The notes: a model not told the origin generated them from the sequence alone. Shown: positions 1 through 13,165, numbered from the stretch's first letter. The stretch is 64,000 nucleotides of DNA from Poa pratensis (GCA_947311845.1 CAMZMU010000035.1:4101726-4165725), one strand, 5' to 3'. Program-made: numbers and translations.

Positions 1-690
1 ATCGCCAGTGTAAACTATTTGCATTACGTACTACACGGAACCAAAACATACTGTAATTGATTGAGAGTATCCTGCTCCATGAGCCTGACCCCTAAAGAAA
101 TGGAGCGCCTAGTACGTATTAGTTGGCCACTTAATTAGCTCTAGCTACCCTAGCTAGTGCCTTCAAGACACATTTGTTTTACAATATAGATAATATATTA
201 TCGTGTAGGTAGCTGGATAGGAAGTGTATATTGTATAGGGATCTACTGCTTCTCGGAGGTTGCTAGCTGAATATATAAAAATGTTCCGGATAATATATCA
301 AGGCAAGGAGCTAGCTCTATCATGCGTGTGTCGATGGATTGTAATAAACCAATTGAGGAGTCGTTCTCTGTCCAGCTCCAGGCACGTACATAGAATACTG
401 AGGATCATGGAGCCCGGACAAAGCACAATCTAGAACCCAACAACGCTGTCTCTAGTGAACCGTGCTTCTCCTGTTTCCAACTACTACGACTCCTCCTGAT
501 CTCTCTCTCTCTTGTGCAGAGGATGAGTACTTTGCATCTTCTCTCTCTAAAGTGTACTGGTCCTTCTCTCTCTAAAGTGCATGGGAGATAGTATAATATA
601 TCTGTGCAATGTTAGGAGGAGTCCCTGCGTATGCATGTATTCAAGTCATGCAGCATATATCCATTCCACTGTGCTTGTGCATCCAGCTCC
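1..690. other. Upstream region of the zinc-finger gene
   Basis: No gene is visible. The stretch holds short pyrimidine-rich runs (CTCTCTCT around 500-575) and ends at a TATA box. It is taken to be the promoter and distal upstream DNA of the C2H2 gene that starts at 817. Confidence 0.5.
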
Positions 691-696
691 GGGTGT

Positions 697-704
697 TATA
701 TATA
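697..704 (+). promoter_or_regulatory. TATA box of the zinc-finger gene
   Basis: The sequence TATATATA lies 113 bases before the ATG at 817, in a pyrimidine-rich context typical of a plant core promoter. Transcription would start near 730, giving a 5' UTR of roughly 85 bases. This is inferred from position only. Confidence 0.55.
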
Positions 705-816
705 CCGGCCGACCCCTTCTCACCTGACACAGCCACAGCCCATGCACATCCAGCTTTGACACCATCGATCGCTCCTCTCATCTTCTTCTCCTCTCCTGTA
801 GCTGTAGCCTGAGAGC

Positions 817-1620
817 ATGACAAGCCCCAGGCTAAAGCTCTTCGGCTTCCACTTCTCATCCTCCGAGGAGGATCAGCAGCAGGAGGTCATGGAGTACACG
901 GAGTCTGATCAGGCCGGTGAGGCGCCGGAGAAGGCCGGCGGGTCGGACTCGTCCTCGTCGTCTAGCACCACCACCACGACTGCCACAGCAGCTGCGGCAG
1001 CGGGTGCGGGCGGCGGCGGCGGGGGTGAAGCGGGGAGGAGGTACGAGTGCCAGTACTGCTGCCGCGAGTTCGCCAACTCGCAGGCGCTAGGCGGCCACCA
1101 GAACGCGCACAAGAAGGAGCGGCAGCAGCTCAAGCGCGCGCAGCTGCAGGCCGCCGCGGCGGCAGCCGGCCGCGCCGCCGGAGGAGGCGCGCTCTACCCG
1201 CGCGGCATGAACCCCATGGTGTCCTCCTTCGCGCAGCCGGCGCACCTCCTCGGTGGCGGCGGCGGCGGCGGCGGCGACGGAGGGGCGCCGACCAGCTGGG
1301 TCTACTTCTCCCCGCGTGCTGCCGCGGTGGCGGGGGGCGCGCAAGGCCAGCAGTTCCACGTCTCCCACGGCTGCGTCTTCCCGTCCGGCCGCGCAACCTC
1401 GGCCGCTGCTTCGCCCGCCGTGTTCTCCTACGCCCCGTCCGGCTCCTCCTCCGCCGCCCAGGCCCCCTACGTCGTGGCGCCCGACGTCGTGGACCACCAC
1501 GGCCGGAGGCTCGTCCACGCCGCCAGCTTCGGGAGATACCCCGGCATGGCGATGGCGCCAGAGCCTATGGCCGCGGTGCCGGAGGACGCGCTGGGGCTCG
1601 ACCTGCAGCTCAGCTTGTGA
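817..1620 (+). CDS. Single C2H2 zinc-finger transcriptional repressor with EAR motif (ZFP5/ZFP6/GIS-like)
   Basis: The 267-residue protein is encoded by one exon, as is usual for plant C1-type C2H2 factors. The N-terminus has the block RLKLFGFHF (residues 5-13), seen in the ZFP5/ZFP6/ZFP8/GIS group. A single zinc finger spans residues 76-98, with Cys78, Cys81, His94 and His98 and the plant-specific QALGGH helix that contacts DNA. The C-terminus ends in LDLQLSL, an EAR repression motif that recruits TOPLESS-type corepressors. Long Ser, Thr, Ala and Gly runs separate these parts. In Arabidopsis, relatives act in trichome and hormone responses; the target genes here are unknown. The first in-frame ATG after the TATA box is used. 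No disabling change is seen, and the high GC content is normal for a grass gene. A nuclear location is inferred from the family. Confidence 0.9.
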   Translation: MTSPRLKLFGFHFSSSEEDQQQEVMEYTESDQAGEAPEKAGGSDSSSSSSTTTTTATAAAAAGAGGGGGGEAGRRYECQYCCREFANSQALGGHQNAHKKERQQLKRAQLQAAAAAAGRAAGGGALYPRGMNPMVSSFAQPAHLLGGGGGGGGDGGAPTSWVYFSPRAAAVAGGAQGQQFHVSHGCVFPSGRATSAAASPAVFSYAPSGSSSAAQAPYVVAPDVVDHHGRRLVHAASFGRYPGMAMAPEPMAAVPEDALGLDLQLSL

Positions 1621-2757
1621 CGATCGAGCTCATCTCTACGTGCTGTTACTTCGGCAGCAAAGAAAATTAAGTACCCACTTACTAGTTACTACGTACGTAC
1701 GTTCGTGCTAAGCTCGATCGATCCCGGCCGGCCTCGCTAGGTAATTAAGTAATTAGCTAGCGGTAGTAAGTAAAGTATTCTTAGCTTAAGTTTGGAGTGT
1801 ATTGTAACTGGACTCCCGGACGTTAAGTTCGTTCTTGGTATGAATGATCGATGGCCGCGCGCGCGCCTTGTAAATTCTTTGTCAATTCCAGCATCCATCC
1901 ATGATCCATGATCCGTCCATCTCTGCCATTTGCAGTATCAATTAATATCACCATTTTTTGTTGTTGCTGTTGATGTACTACTATTATATATAAAGCCCGT
2001 TCTTAATCACATTGTCGATCGATGAGGAGGACGTGTTTGGTTTGATTTGTCAAGGATGTCACAGAGATGACCACATTACGCAAGTGTATTATTCTTGAGT
2101 CGGCACTTGGTGATAGGTGAGTGCTCCATGAGTCAGTTTTCCTCTTCCATTTTCATCATGCCACCTAAACTTTAATTCCAATTGATTAACTATTCCTATT
2201 TCATCATGCATAATACATTACCACTAGTGTTAACACTAACAGTTAACCAAGCACTAGTAGTGCTAATTGACTTCATCTAGAATTAACCCAAAGTCACTTT
2301 CCATCCTAGTTGATCTATATATGTATATCTAGTTACCACCAATAGAGGCAATAGCTAGGAGCACACATGCATGCATGCAAAAAAAATAAGTTTTATGTTG
2401 TACTCCGGCCGATATTCATCACGTACGATCACCAACGTAGGGGTAGCAAGCATGGGGGTGTGGCGATTGGACGCAAGATGTTGAAGAGCGCACCAAAGCG
2501 TGATGGAACAAACCTGGTTCCGTGTGCAAAAGAAAAGGGCATCCGGCCGGCCGTGTGTACTTCGCTCCACTCCAAACCGGCCGTGCGGATTCACTCATCT
2601 CCCTCACTGTTCATCACGCCTGCGTGTCAACCCTACGTGCACTGTAATGGACACCGTCCACGGTATTGTACAGTACATGCATGTATTGGTTTTTTTGGGT
2701 TCAAAACATAGTTTCTTGTGTGAGAAATGGACACGGTGTTTCGTTATGAAAAATGTA
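1621..2757. other. 3' flank of the zinc-finger gene and intergenic DNA
   Basis: The first 200 bases are probably 3' UTR; no canonical AATAAA is present, which is common in plants. The rest is AT-rich with scattered palindromic GATCGATC and CGCGCGCG runs. No coding region is supported. Confidence 0.5.
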
Positions 2758-2857
2758 CCCCTCCGTTCCAAAATAATTGTCTCAATTTTGTCCAAAAATG
2801 GATGTATCTAGATATGAAACTGACAAACTTGAGTCACTTATTTTGGGACGGAGGGAG
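2758..2857. mobile_element. Stowaway MITE
   Basis: This 100-bp element starts with CCCCTCCGTTCCAAAATA and ends with TATTTTGGGACGGAGGGAG. It is flanked by TA on both sides (2756-2757 and 2858-2859). The ends and the TA target duplication are diagnostic of Tc1/Mariner-derived Stowaway elements. Confidence 0.85.
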
Positions 2858-2859
2858 TA

Positions 2860-2972
2860 TTTAATTTAATTGACTTGCTATCCACCAAATGTGGATGTAT
2901 CTAGACATATTACATGTATAGATACATCCACATGTGGTGAATAGCAAGTCAATTAAAATGGAACGGAGGGAG
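2860..2972. mobile_element. Stowaway MITE, left end missing
   Basis: The interior is a hairpin, with TTGACTTGCTATCCACC on the left matched by GGTGAATAGCAAGTCAA on the right. It ends in GGAACGGAGGGAG followed by TA (2973-2974). The left TIR is missing about 14 bases, and the element abuts the preceding Stowaway across a single TA. It is the same family as the complete copy at 21419-21541. Confidence 0.75.
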
Positions 2973-2974
2973 TA

Positions 2975-5480
2975 CATTTTAAAATGTCAAAAACTTCCAA
3001 CCAATTTTTTGTTTGTATCGCATAAAAAAGTTTCACAAAAAAAGACATTCTTGTGTGATATGTAAAAAGGACAAATAAATGTCTCGTGCAAAGTAATTTT
3101 GGAGCATCAGGATTTGTCCTTTTTATATAGCCCATAAGAAATTTCTTTTTTTCCGCAAAACCTTGTGTGTAAACATAGAATATCCGGATGTGTAACCAAA
3201 CTTTTTGTTTGAAATTTTGAGATGCGTTTTTAGGTGGTGGGATAATATGCTTCCATTACCCCAAACTGATTTCCGGTGAAAAACGATAATGTTTTTTATT
3301 CAGTGCATGTGAGGTCCAAGAGTCCATGCATGCGTTGATTAATGTTCCATCTAATCTAACGCCACCTAAGCCAGGTGAAAGTACTTGTACACTCCTGGGC
3401 AGTAGTACTACTAGTAGTAATTAAACACAGTGCACATAACAGGAACGCAGGAGATTTCTTTTTATGGTAATGTCCGGCGAATCCCTGCATGCAGATTCTT
3501 AGACGCCACGTAGTCTGGCCACGTTTCGGGCTCTCATTGGACCGCTCGAACCAATGTCAACTCGACACATGTCCCGCGATCCCATTGGCCGCCTCGACGA
3601 CAGCAGCCACGGCGTACAATGGAAAAGCCTACACATGGCATGGATGCCGGCCAGCAGGATCAGGCTCCGCTTTACACTTGGGTTTTGTTTAATGCCTGTG
3701 TCACCAGTAGTTCATGGCTACTCTAAGACCCTAAACTATGGTTAACTAGTCAACATGTGTACAGTGGCGACCTGAAGTGGATGATTATAGATAGATCGTT
3801 CTAAGATTCGTATCGCTTATATTAACCACGGCTTGCCCGTCTTTTCCGTCCACCACAGCTGTCATGCGCCCTCGCACCGGTTCCCTCTTTTTCTTCCACC
3901 TCTCGCCCTTTTCTCCCGCCCCTGAGACCGTATTATAAGACACGATTGTCGGAGTTGCATTGAGCTCCACATGCATGTATATATATGGTAAGATTATTAT
4001 TACCAATTATATGCCACAAACTATCGTTACGAGTTTTTATGTCATCGGTGCTCTTATGAGTGAGGGTCGCAAATTAAGCTTGCATACTAAAAACTCACCG
4101 CATGTACGTATATGTCGTCATGTATAACGGTTAATTAATTTATTGTGTCGGCTAACTGTTGCTTATCAAACTTGCACCATGTTTATTGAGGCATACCAAA
4201 CTAGTTAAATTGACCATGACTGTTAGCCCTACTCGAAGCTAATTAAGAAAACGGTGGTTCATTGTATAATGTCGTATACATGTCATTAAGCGGTCGCTTT
4301 ACTCTGCAAAGCGTCATGGGATATAAACTAACCTACGTCGACTGCCATAATTGTACGGGATGCATGTACAAAGGTTTCCATAGGATGTCTCCAGAGAGGC
4401 AACTAGCCTAGTTTAATACACTATCCTAATTAATTAGCATAGTGGTCACTATCATATGGGGTGTATTTACACAGCAGAGACAGCTCCGTTCGACAAATCG
4501 ATAGGGGACAAACAACATCACATATATTAGACCATATCACTCTCTTAATTTGTGTTAACTTGGTTGTCCTTATTAGTGACCAAATCAAGCTAGCATTTCA
4601 TTACCAGCTTAATTGAGATGCAATCAATTAATTTGATGTGGTGGTGAGGCTAACAATCTAGGGTTGCATCATCTTCGGATCCTGTGTTGCTTGTGGCACT
4701 AGTTAATTGGTGACCCAAGTACACGTAGGTATAGGTCTTTTAATAAAAGGACAAGAAGTAGGTGCCTACGCATATATGACCCCCTCTCTAGTGCACATTT
4801 CGTTCTCATTTAGACCAGGCAAGTTAATTGCGCTTGGATTGATCTAGCCGGCCAGTTTTGATTATTTGATGACTGAAAATACAGATAAGCTACCTAGAGT
4901 ACTTGAACAAAATATATATATGGACTACCACTAGCAAAAGCAGCGGCGGAGCCAGCGAGTTAATTGCACTTGGATCTACCTGGGAGATTTTGGTTGGATT
5001 GTTTGGGGCGTGTTTGGTTGCTCACACTGATTTGGGTTTCAGCTTGATGATGGTATGGCGAGGATGGTGTACATTTTGGGTTAGCTAGGGCTTAAAACAC
5101 CTCTTATGTCATGTATATTTTGATGAGGTGTTACATAATAACCCCTCATATGATGGTAAACTTGGTGGTGGCAGGATGACACATACTTTTTTTTTGAAGT
5201 CAAAAGCCTTTTTTTTGGAAACAATGCCTCCCTTTTTTTTTTGATGACACATACTTTTGATGTGGTGGTAGTTTGAGACCATAGTGGTAGGATGAACTTG
5301 TGATCCTTTTTGGTAATGATCATGCCTGATGCTCTTAATTCATGATATGGTGTGAACTTGTGATCCTTGTTGTGATGTCGATTGATGTTATGTTGTTCAT
5401 TGATGCTTGTTTATATGACATTGTGATCTTTCTTTGTGTGTTGGTAGATGAACATGTATGTATTGTACAGAGGGAGGCAT
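2975..5480. other. Intergenic, no gene seen
   Basis: This is AT-rich DNA without a supported ORF. Around 2985-3260 there is a tract with A-rich words such as AAAATGTCAAAAACTTC, also present in the inverted-repeat element near 46.9 kb, so it may be an old MITE of that kind. At 5170-5240 there are T-runs around a short direct repeat (TGACACATACTTTT). Confidence 0.4.
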
Positions 5481-5499
5481 TGTTTCCATAAACAAGTGA

Positions 5500-6520
5500 A
5501 CCATTTCCCCAACAACAACTTCGAAGGGTTTGAAACTTTGGAGGAGGAAGAGGAGAACTGCTCGAAGTTGTGAGCCATCACGCTTTGCTAGCGATCGCTA
5601 CTGATTATCAGCTTGATACCAGCTGTGCATGAGAGCGAGTAAGCAAAAAGAGTTAGGCGGCTCAGAGTCATGTACAGGAGTTGGAGGAGTATCTCTTACT
5701 GTGTATGAATGAGAGTAAACCTACAGGGTCACACACATAAGGATTGGAGCCAGCCAGAAGGAGTTCCGACTAAGAGAACAGTAAGACTCTATAGGACTCG
5801 AGTCGGCACAAGACACATGGCAGCTAGGGTTTTCTAACTGCGCCGCAAGTGTTGCAGACTAGCATGCCCATATCTTAGTCGACCTACCCGCCTATATATA
5901 GGAAGGGGTCGGGGTGTTGCTGGGAGAGAGGTAGTGAGTGGAACCTTATCCACATTTGTGGTGGCCGATCTCTCCACTGTCCAAGACTTGGTGGGCTAGT
6001 CTAGCACCCTCTCATCAGGTGCTCCACCTTGTACGTGTGTACAACCCACGCAGGCGCCGCACCATCGGCGTTCAACTCACCAAAGCAAGGCGTAGCGGCA
6101 TTGCTGAGGCGGAACCGCTGGAGGCGGTGACGACCACGAGCTAGCGGTGGAGCTGTCCGAGCCAAGAGTACAAGGGCTGCACTTTCCCGATGCGCTTCAT
6201 CGATTCCGCAACCGCACATCTAGTGGTAACCTCCATAAGCTATCTCCATGGATTGATCTTGGGTGTTGCACTAGGGAAACCGTTTTATTGTGCAAGAGTT
6301 GCACCCGACGCGACCCAACACCGGCGAGTCACCGAGTTACTTCCAGGTGGTTCAACTTTGGTTAGCGACCCTAGGTGCACAGAGGCACACCGTCGTCGCC
6401 TCCGCCATCCCCGACACCCTGGGCTTTAGTGCCCAGTGGTTGAGCGGGAGAATTTCATGGTGCCCAGCCGGTGATGGGTGCCACCATCCCCGACCGCCCA
6501 GTCATTCTTAATCACCATGT
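5500..6520. other. Possible degenerate LTR-retrotransposon remnant
   Basis: This GC-richer block contains a TATA-like CCTATATATAGGAAG at about 5890, followed by stretches that read like an LTR leader. No paired LTR, primer site or coding domain can be shown. The call rests only on composition and on contrast with the AT-rich flanks. Confidence 0.25.
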
Positions 6521-9500
6521 CAGCTATGGAGACATTGTTCATTACTTGTGCAAACATTGGTGATCAGTGGTGCAAATAATTTGTAAACCATGTCCATACA
6601 AAGCATATTGTGCTAACATAGGCCGTACATAATCAAGATTCAAGCACACACATGCACTTCATATCATCTACGAACTACAACGAACTTCATAGCAAGCATG
6701 CATTTCAGATCATCTACGAACGAAAATGGAGTTCATAACAAGCATGCACTTCACTCAAGTCTATGGATATATGAACCTATCGTAACGAATCTTACAATCC
6801 ACATATATATCACGGTGACTAGTATTCGCCGGGAAAAAAGCAGTGTTGCCTATTGCCGGAGGTGGAAAATCAAGCAACAAGAACCACACTAAATAACCCT
6901 AACCGCAAATCCAATCTCACCCACCCCCTCAAATTTACATCTACGAACCAATGTAACCTAGCATGCGGACTAGATAATTATAGTGTCCGTCGGAGGTGGA
7001 TTTGGTGGCGCCGGAGCCGGGCCATGAAGTAGGGAACATGGAATCTGGGATGACAACCAAATTTTTGGAAGTACGAAAAATTCTTCAAAAACTATCAACA
7101 TGGATTGCAACGATGAAAACCGTTCGTAATTTGGATGATGGGTTCACAATATATTTAGTTTCTCAAGATAAATGCAAAACTTCCATACTCACGTACTCCT
7201 CTCTCTCTCACCCACGTCCCCACTTATGTTCAAACAGGGGGATACCAACAAGAGCCACGATGAAGGAGAACACAACGTGAGGAGAACACGTAGGAACAAA
7301 ACTTCGTAAAGTTGGCCTTTTTCTTAGAGATTTCGATATATATGTGCACAATATTACGAAGAATTTTCAAGCTAATATGCTAGCTAGCTGAAAGGGATGT
7401 CCATATAATTAACACTTGATTAGTTTGTTTTGATTGCATGTATAAATAAAATTAGTTACCTTCTGAGAAAAATATGATATTGGCAACTTCTTAGGGATCA
7501 AGTTTTTCCGTATTCTTGTAGTGGTTGATGTGATGGGGAAGGTGATGTAAAGCTGGAAATATTGATAAATAAATTGCGTCGGTAGGTGTCTATCTTGATA
7601 TCAACTCGGGCTTGTCCTTGTCATGTCCCGATTTCCTGAGGCAATTGTAATCTTTGTAGCATTGAATAATTAAGCACCCAAGGAGCATCATTTTAGTCCA
7701 CATGTACGAGCGATATGCTTGAGTTGGAATCTAATTTGATTCTCTAACAATTATACTATACAACAAACTTGTTTGCACATCTGTCTAAATATTAGGAATC
7801 ACCGGGGTGCTCACATACTTCTTGATGAACGCTAGAGTTATTTGCCAAAATTTTGCTTAGAAATGTTAGGTGGATTGACTTTTTTATTGTTTATGGATTT
7901 ATTAAAAACGTGTAAATGTGGCCCAGTGAGTTGTTTTTGTCGGTCTTAAGGTGTTTATTCTAGTTGATTGTTTCCACTCCGAAAGCATGTATTCTCAGCT
8001 CATTAGTTTGCTATATACTGCCACCTTGAGTTAGCACTCTTTGCCGAGACAACTTGTAATGCACATGACCAAAAAGAGGCTGCGATCACTTTCCTAGATG
8101 CAGATCTGAACCACCTGGTACTAGTTATATCTAGTTTTTGTGATCACTTTTGTCATGGTTGTTGTATATTAACTCCACTTTGGTACCAAAACATTCCTTT
8201 GTGAACGAGGACACTCAAAGGGTTCGATTCTTTTTGGACTATGCATTGTCTTATTTCATCAACTTTTGTTTGGACAGAATTGCAGAAGTAGCTGATGTAA
8301 GGACCACTTCTTAGGATACATATGTACACTTCATATTTTTAGTAATTTATAAATAGTGCTATCTAGTTTTGAGCACTAATTAATACTACGCAGTGCGAAA
8401 TAATGCATCAATATATGGATTATGGCTGCATATATAGTTTTGTAATTCCAAGTGCTCTCATGGCCGGTAACTAAATTTAGGGCGTGGTGCCTAGTTCAGA
8501 GATGTCAATAATTGATCACTACAGAACATTGTTTATATTTATGAAAAAGCGGCCCACTTTTGAAAGAAGGAGACATAACAAACAGACTGAATGACCACCA
8601 AGCGACATTTGTTGCCCTAAAGGTTTCCTTGAACCATACTTTGTTAAGTCGGACACCCAACCACTAGACGCAACGAGCTGATGAACCATCATATTTCCCA
8701 ACAAACTACCTATGCATGTTGATACCCTTACCACAAGGCATCTAGAATTATTATCATTTTGCCACCCCTAGCAGTAAAGGCTAATGGGACTAAGAAAATA
8801 AACTTTGGCCTGAGGCTCCTCCTTCCCATGCGAGTCACCATCACCAAGATGTCCCAACTACAAACAAGATCTCGAAAGGGGAGATTTGAAAACACTTTTG
8901 CCATGATCTCACTTGAGTCCTTGATGCAGTTTTATGTCAAGAAACCTTATCCTAAATGGGACGTGATTAGACCGTGGGTCCAAGCCGGCCTCCTTGTTGT
9001 TTTGTAGCTAGGGTTCCTCAACTTGATTATTGTACATGCGCCGAAAGATGTGGCAAGCTTGTGCGTGTTTCCGGAGGACTCAAATATATGCTATAAGTAT
9101 ATGTGTGTGGTGCTCGAGCATATCCCAATTTCGGGCAAGCATCTTAGTTGGCATGCATCCTCTAGTGGAACCTGAACAAGACAAACAAAAATCAATTAGT
9201 GACTTTGAAAGCATGGAATAGCCACTATTATTAGCCTGATACATATATATGCTACACAAGTTTCGGATACGAAAATTTTAACCCTTACAGCAAACAGTTC
9301 GACTGTTCTCCACACATGCAGGCAGGGTCATGAGGAGGAGTTGAATTATACTAGAACTAGAACATCAAAGAAAAGTCATGGATCTCAAGGCATCTAATAG
9401 TGCACTAGTTAGCTTGCTAGGATGGATTTCCATCATGCATCAGGACAGAAAACAACATTGCTTGTTGCTGAGGAGTTGATCAGTTCCCCTCCCCTAACTA

Positions 9501-11184
9501 GCTGGCTAGCTTGTCCACAAGGGAAGCAAATGGAGTGAGTCAATGTCTTGTCTCCTTTGGAATAATCATGTCAAGACCCTCTTAGGGCATCTCCTCATGT
9601 GAGCTGTACTTAAGTACTACCCTCTCTCCCTTGTTTCATGGTGCTGGGCCCTCACTGCACCAGCCAGTCAGGGCTCAACAGGCAGTGCCAAGGTTTTAGT
9701 AGCCCTAGGAGTGAGCGCTATGATTAGAAAGGAAGATGCCATGCTTAAAATTAAGCTGTGACACACATCTATCTATTGACAACGCAAAGATGAAAAGCGC
9801 ACGTATACCTTGGGTGGAGTGGACTCCTGATCATTTGGTCTGATGAAGAAAAGCTTGCCCGCTTTATCGGTATCTGTACTTTGCATCCTGCCTGTCACCG
9901 GTTGTGTTGTTTTTGTGGAACAGCTCCTCGTCTCTTTTTCCACAGGGGCTCTCAGCTCAGCTCAACTGGGTGATTGTTGTTCTCTGTTTTGGTTGGTTGC
10001 AGGGTCTGTAGCTAGTACTTGATGCATGTATGGTTATCTATCTATCTGATAAAATATCGTTTTTCCTGTTCAGTACTGAAATTCAGCATATTTCACACCT
10101 TGTAATAACGCCACTTTTGCTTGTGATGTGTCATGTGCCAAGTGTGAATCTTGACCTACCTTTCAGTTTGCTAAGCACTTTGGCTGGCAGAAAGACACCG
10201 CGGTGCGGTGCCATCCACCCTGGCACACCTCGGAGTTTTACTGATTAAGTTGCGCTGCAGCCACACATCACATCTTCAGATTAATCTCTCCCTGGCTAGG
10301 GTTCAGATCTTCATGCATGCATGATTAGTGCTGCTGGTAGAGCATGAGGCTGCTTAATTAGCCAGACTGGTCCAAAACTAACTCTAGCTAGCTTGGTCCA
10401 AAACTAACTCTAGCTAGCTTGGCCCGTTAATCAAGCCACAAAGCTATCTTATTTTTGAGATGCTTTCTACCGCGTACGGAGGGCTAGCAGCCTATACGTT
10501 CTATAATGGCACTTGTGGAGTAAGTAACAACGCTAAATTGGCCACTAGTGCTAGCTAGTGTGATGCTGATTAGCGCCTGCATATGTAGGTTTGTTAGTCG
10601 TGGGATGCAGTCATGAGGCGTACGTCTAAGCTCTAAAGCGCTTGTCGGTGCTGATCAAGCTTGAGTTGCTTGCAAGGCAGAGGAAGAACATCAGGGTGAC
10701 GAACGAATTAAAGTGAGTAAAATATCGGAGATAGGCCGATGCTGCTGCACCAGCAGGAACAACAACAAACACTTAGAAAGGTAAAAATGACAAGGTGAAA
10801 GAAAGAAAGGAGATGTCAAGGTATATATCAGCGATGGTGTGTTCACTCACGGTCACAGATCACATGTAGCGATGTGCCACGGGATGCTGAGCATGGAGCT
10901 GCTGTGACTGTCAGTGTGTTGGCTTGGCTTTATCTTCGTCAGTTTTCTTATTGAGGGATGATCTTCGTCAGGTTCGCGGACCACCTGAACGGAACTGGTA
11001 CAGGGCAGAGGCTTTTTTCCGCCCAGGCGAGACTACATGGCGCTTCTCACTGATTCCTCGGGCCCGGCCTTGTCTCCAGCTCGTAAGGCCTTCCCACGGC
11101 TCCCGCTGGCTGAACTTTGGAATGGACCAAAACAAGGCAAATCCTATATAACGCCCATTAGCGGTGCTGCAACTTGGCGCCGCC
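6520..11184. other. Long intergenic stretch, no gene seen
   Basis: No ORF here has recognisable protein features. A perfect short tandem duplication (unit GGTCCAAAACTAACTCTAGC plus a few bases) lies at 10369-10425. The ORFs at 8519-9221 are short and do not resemble any family I know. Confidence 0.45.
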
Positions 11185-11187
11185 TCA

Positions 11188-11489
11188 GGCTTTTTTTGTT
11201 CCTAGAATTTTTTTAGAGATTGGTGGGGATTATCCCGGTCAAACCCTTAAATCGCCACATATATAAAAACATCGTTTGTTTCTAGTGTATTGGACAGGTA
11301 TTATCCCCACTTTTCCCCACAAATTCCCAAACTCTAGTTCATTTTTCTCAATCCCCTAGGAGATCCAATACACTACCCCTACCTAGTGGATTATCTCCTA
11401 CGCGATTGGGTGAAGTTTGGGGTTTCACCCAATCCACTAGAGGATTATCCCCACCAATCCCCTAAAATACCCTAAAAACAAACAAAGCC
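11188..11489. mobile_element. Tourist-like (PIF/Harbinger) MITE
   Basis: This 302-bp element has long imperfect terminal inverted repeats. The left end begins GGCTTTTTTTGTTCC and contains GATTGGTGGGGATTATCC; the right end contains GGATTATCCCCACCAATCC and finishes AACAAACAAAGCC. A 3-bp duplication TCA flanks it at 11185-11187 and 11490-11492, as expected for PIF/Harbinger-derived elements. Confidence 0.8.
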
Positions 11490-11514
11490 TCAAGGAGACA
11501 CCTAGTGGGCCGGC

Positions 11515-12935
11515 CCATTTTGGCCTTTTTTCTTTTTTCTTTCTTTTGTCTTTTTTCTTCTTTGTTTTCTTTCTGCTTTCCTTTTCTATTTATTTCTATT
11601 TTTGAAAATAGTTCAGATTTAAAAAAAAATTCAGATTTGAATTTTTTTCAGATTTTGAAAATATTTAAATTTGAAAAATTATTTAAATGGGAAAATTATT
11701 CAAATTTTAAAAATCTCGTGTTTAAAATGTTTGAATATAAAAAAGTTTAGGACTGAAAATTGTTCAAACTAAAAAATTTCATCTTTTAAACAAATTTTAT
11801 TAAATCAAATTTAAAAATTGTTCAAACTTAAAAAAGTTCTGTTTTGAAATGTTTTCATATTTTAAGATATACAAATTAAAAACTGATTTTAAACACACAA
11901 AAGGAAAAAGAAACTGCGCTTTTCTTATCGGGCCGACTTTGCGAGCGGCCTATGAAGTGACTGCTACACGGGGCCGAGGCGAATCGCGAGGCATGTGAGC
12001 GCTATATAGGAGCTCGCCAAATCGTGTTTGCCACGTACTGCGTGTTTTTAAAAAAGAAGTACTCAAGTGCTCACTGTTTGGAAACAAGGTACATTCTCAG
12101 ATTGTAAAAATCGCGTGTTAAAAATGTTCGCTCCTCAAATATATTTTTGGGAGTTACAAAAATGTTCACGGGGTTCAAAAACATACATCCATGGATTCAA
12201 AAAATGTGTTCACCAGGTTCGCTCCACGGATTTATAAAAGTTCGAGGGTCAGCAAAAGTTCATGGATTCAAAAAAAGTGTTCACAGTTCCAAAGTAAGCT
12301 CACATATTCAAAAAATGTTCACAGGTTAAAAAAATGTTCACGTCTCACAAAGATAATTACAGTTAAAAAATATTCTCATGGTTCGAAAAGGTACATCCAT
12401 GTTTTAAAAAAAAGATCGCTTTGTATAAAAAAATCACTAGGTTCAAAACAATACGATCACAGATTGCGATAATTTAAAGGGTCAGCAAAAGTTCATATTT
12501 AAAAAAATGTTAATGTGTTCCAAAAAGTGTTCAGAGTGAGGAAACAAACTTCATTCACAGATTCAAAACATGTTCATGCTTTTTAAAAAAATGTTCACGA
12601 CTCAAAAAATGTTTACGAGTTAAAAAAATGTTCGCTTGGTTTGAAAAGGTATCCACATATTCAACAAAAAAAAATATCCGGTTCAAAAATACGATCACGG
12701 ATTTAAAAAGGTCCAAAGTTCCAAGAAAATGCGATACATGAATAAAAAGTTGAAAGGTCAGCAAAAGTCCAAACACAGTTTCGAAAAAATTCAGCAGGTT
12801 CCAAAAAAATGTCCATGGTGCGTCCAATGATTTAAAAAGATTCACAGATATCAAAAATATTTCACGGGTCCCAAAAAAGTTCACGGTTTGACATGCTTGA
12901 GTGTTAAAAATATTAATAATCCCAAGTTTTGAACA
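11515..12935. repeat. A/T-rich degenerate short-period repeat tract
   Basis: About 1.4 kb is built from variants of words such as TTCAAAAAATGTTCAC, GGTTCAAAAA and AAATTCAGATTTGAA, with irregular 15-30 base spacing. ORFs inside read as K/F/N-rich low-complexity peptides and are not genes. It resembles decayed repeat DNA common in Triticeae intergenic regions. Confidence 0.6.
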
Positions 12936-12944
12936 AATAACGTA

Positions 12945-13067
12945 CTCCCTCCGATCCATATTAGTGGGCATAGCTTTGTCTAAATTCATATGTATCTATT
13001 TAAGTATTTAGACTAGATATATGTATATCTAGACAAAGTTGTGCCCACTAATATGGATCGGAGGTAG
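12945..13067. mobile_element. Stowaway MITE
   Basis: This 123-bp hairpin element begins CTCCCTCCGATCCATATTAG and ends CTAATATGGATCGGAGGTAG, flanked by TA at 12943-12944 and 13068-13069. It lies about 200 bases upstream of the MED22 start and may sit in that gene's promoter. Confidence 0.9.
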
Positions 13068-13150
13068 TAGCTTTTTTTTGGCATCACAAAGCACGTCGCT
13101 GATCTGACATGTTTTTCTTGATTCGTAGCGTAGCACTTGCTCTAACGTTA

Positions 13151-13165
13151 AATGGGCCAGCCCAA
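13151..13165 (+). promoter_or_regulatory. TGGGCC/GCCCA site II-type promoter element
   Basis: ATGGGCCAGCCCAAT lies about 110 bases before the MED22 ATG. TGGGCY (site II) motifs are typical of TATA-less promoters of broadly expressed plant genes, which fits a Mediator subunit. The call is by motif and position only. Confidence 0.45.

Noticed and set aside
1047..1711. Long Arg-rich ORFs overlapping the zinc-finger gene in other frames and strands
   Set aside because: They are shadows of the GC-rich exon; only the 817-1620 frame has a zinc finger and an EAR motif.
8519..9221. Cluster of ORFs of 60-80 residues on both strands
   Set aside because: No conserved motif, no splice consistency and no coding bias that I can see.
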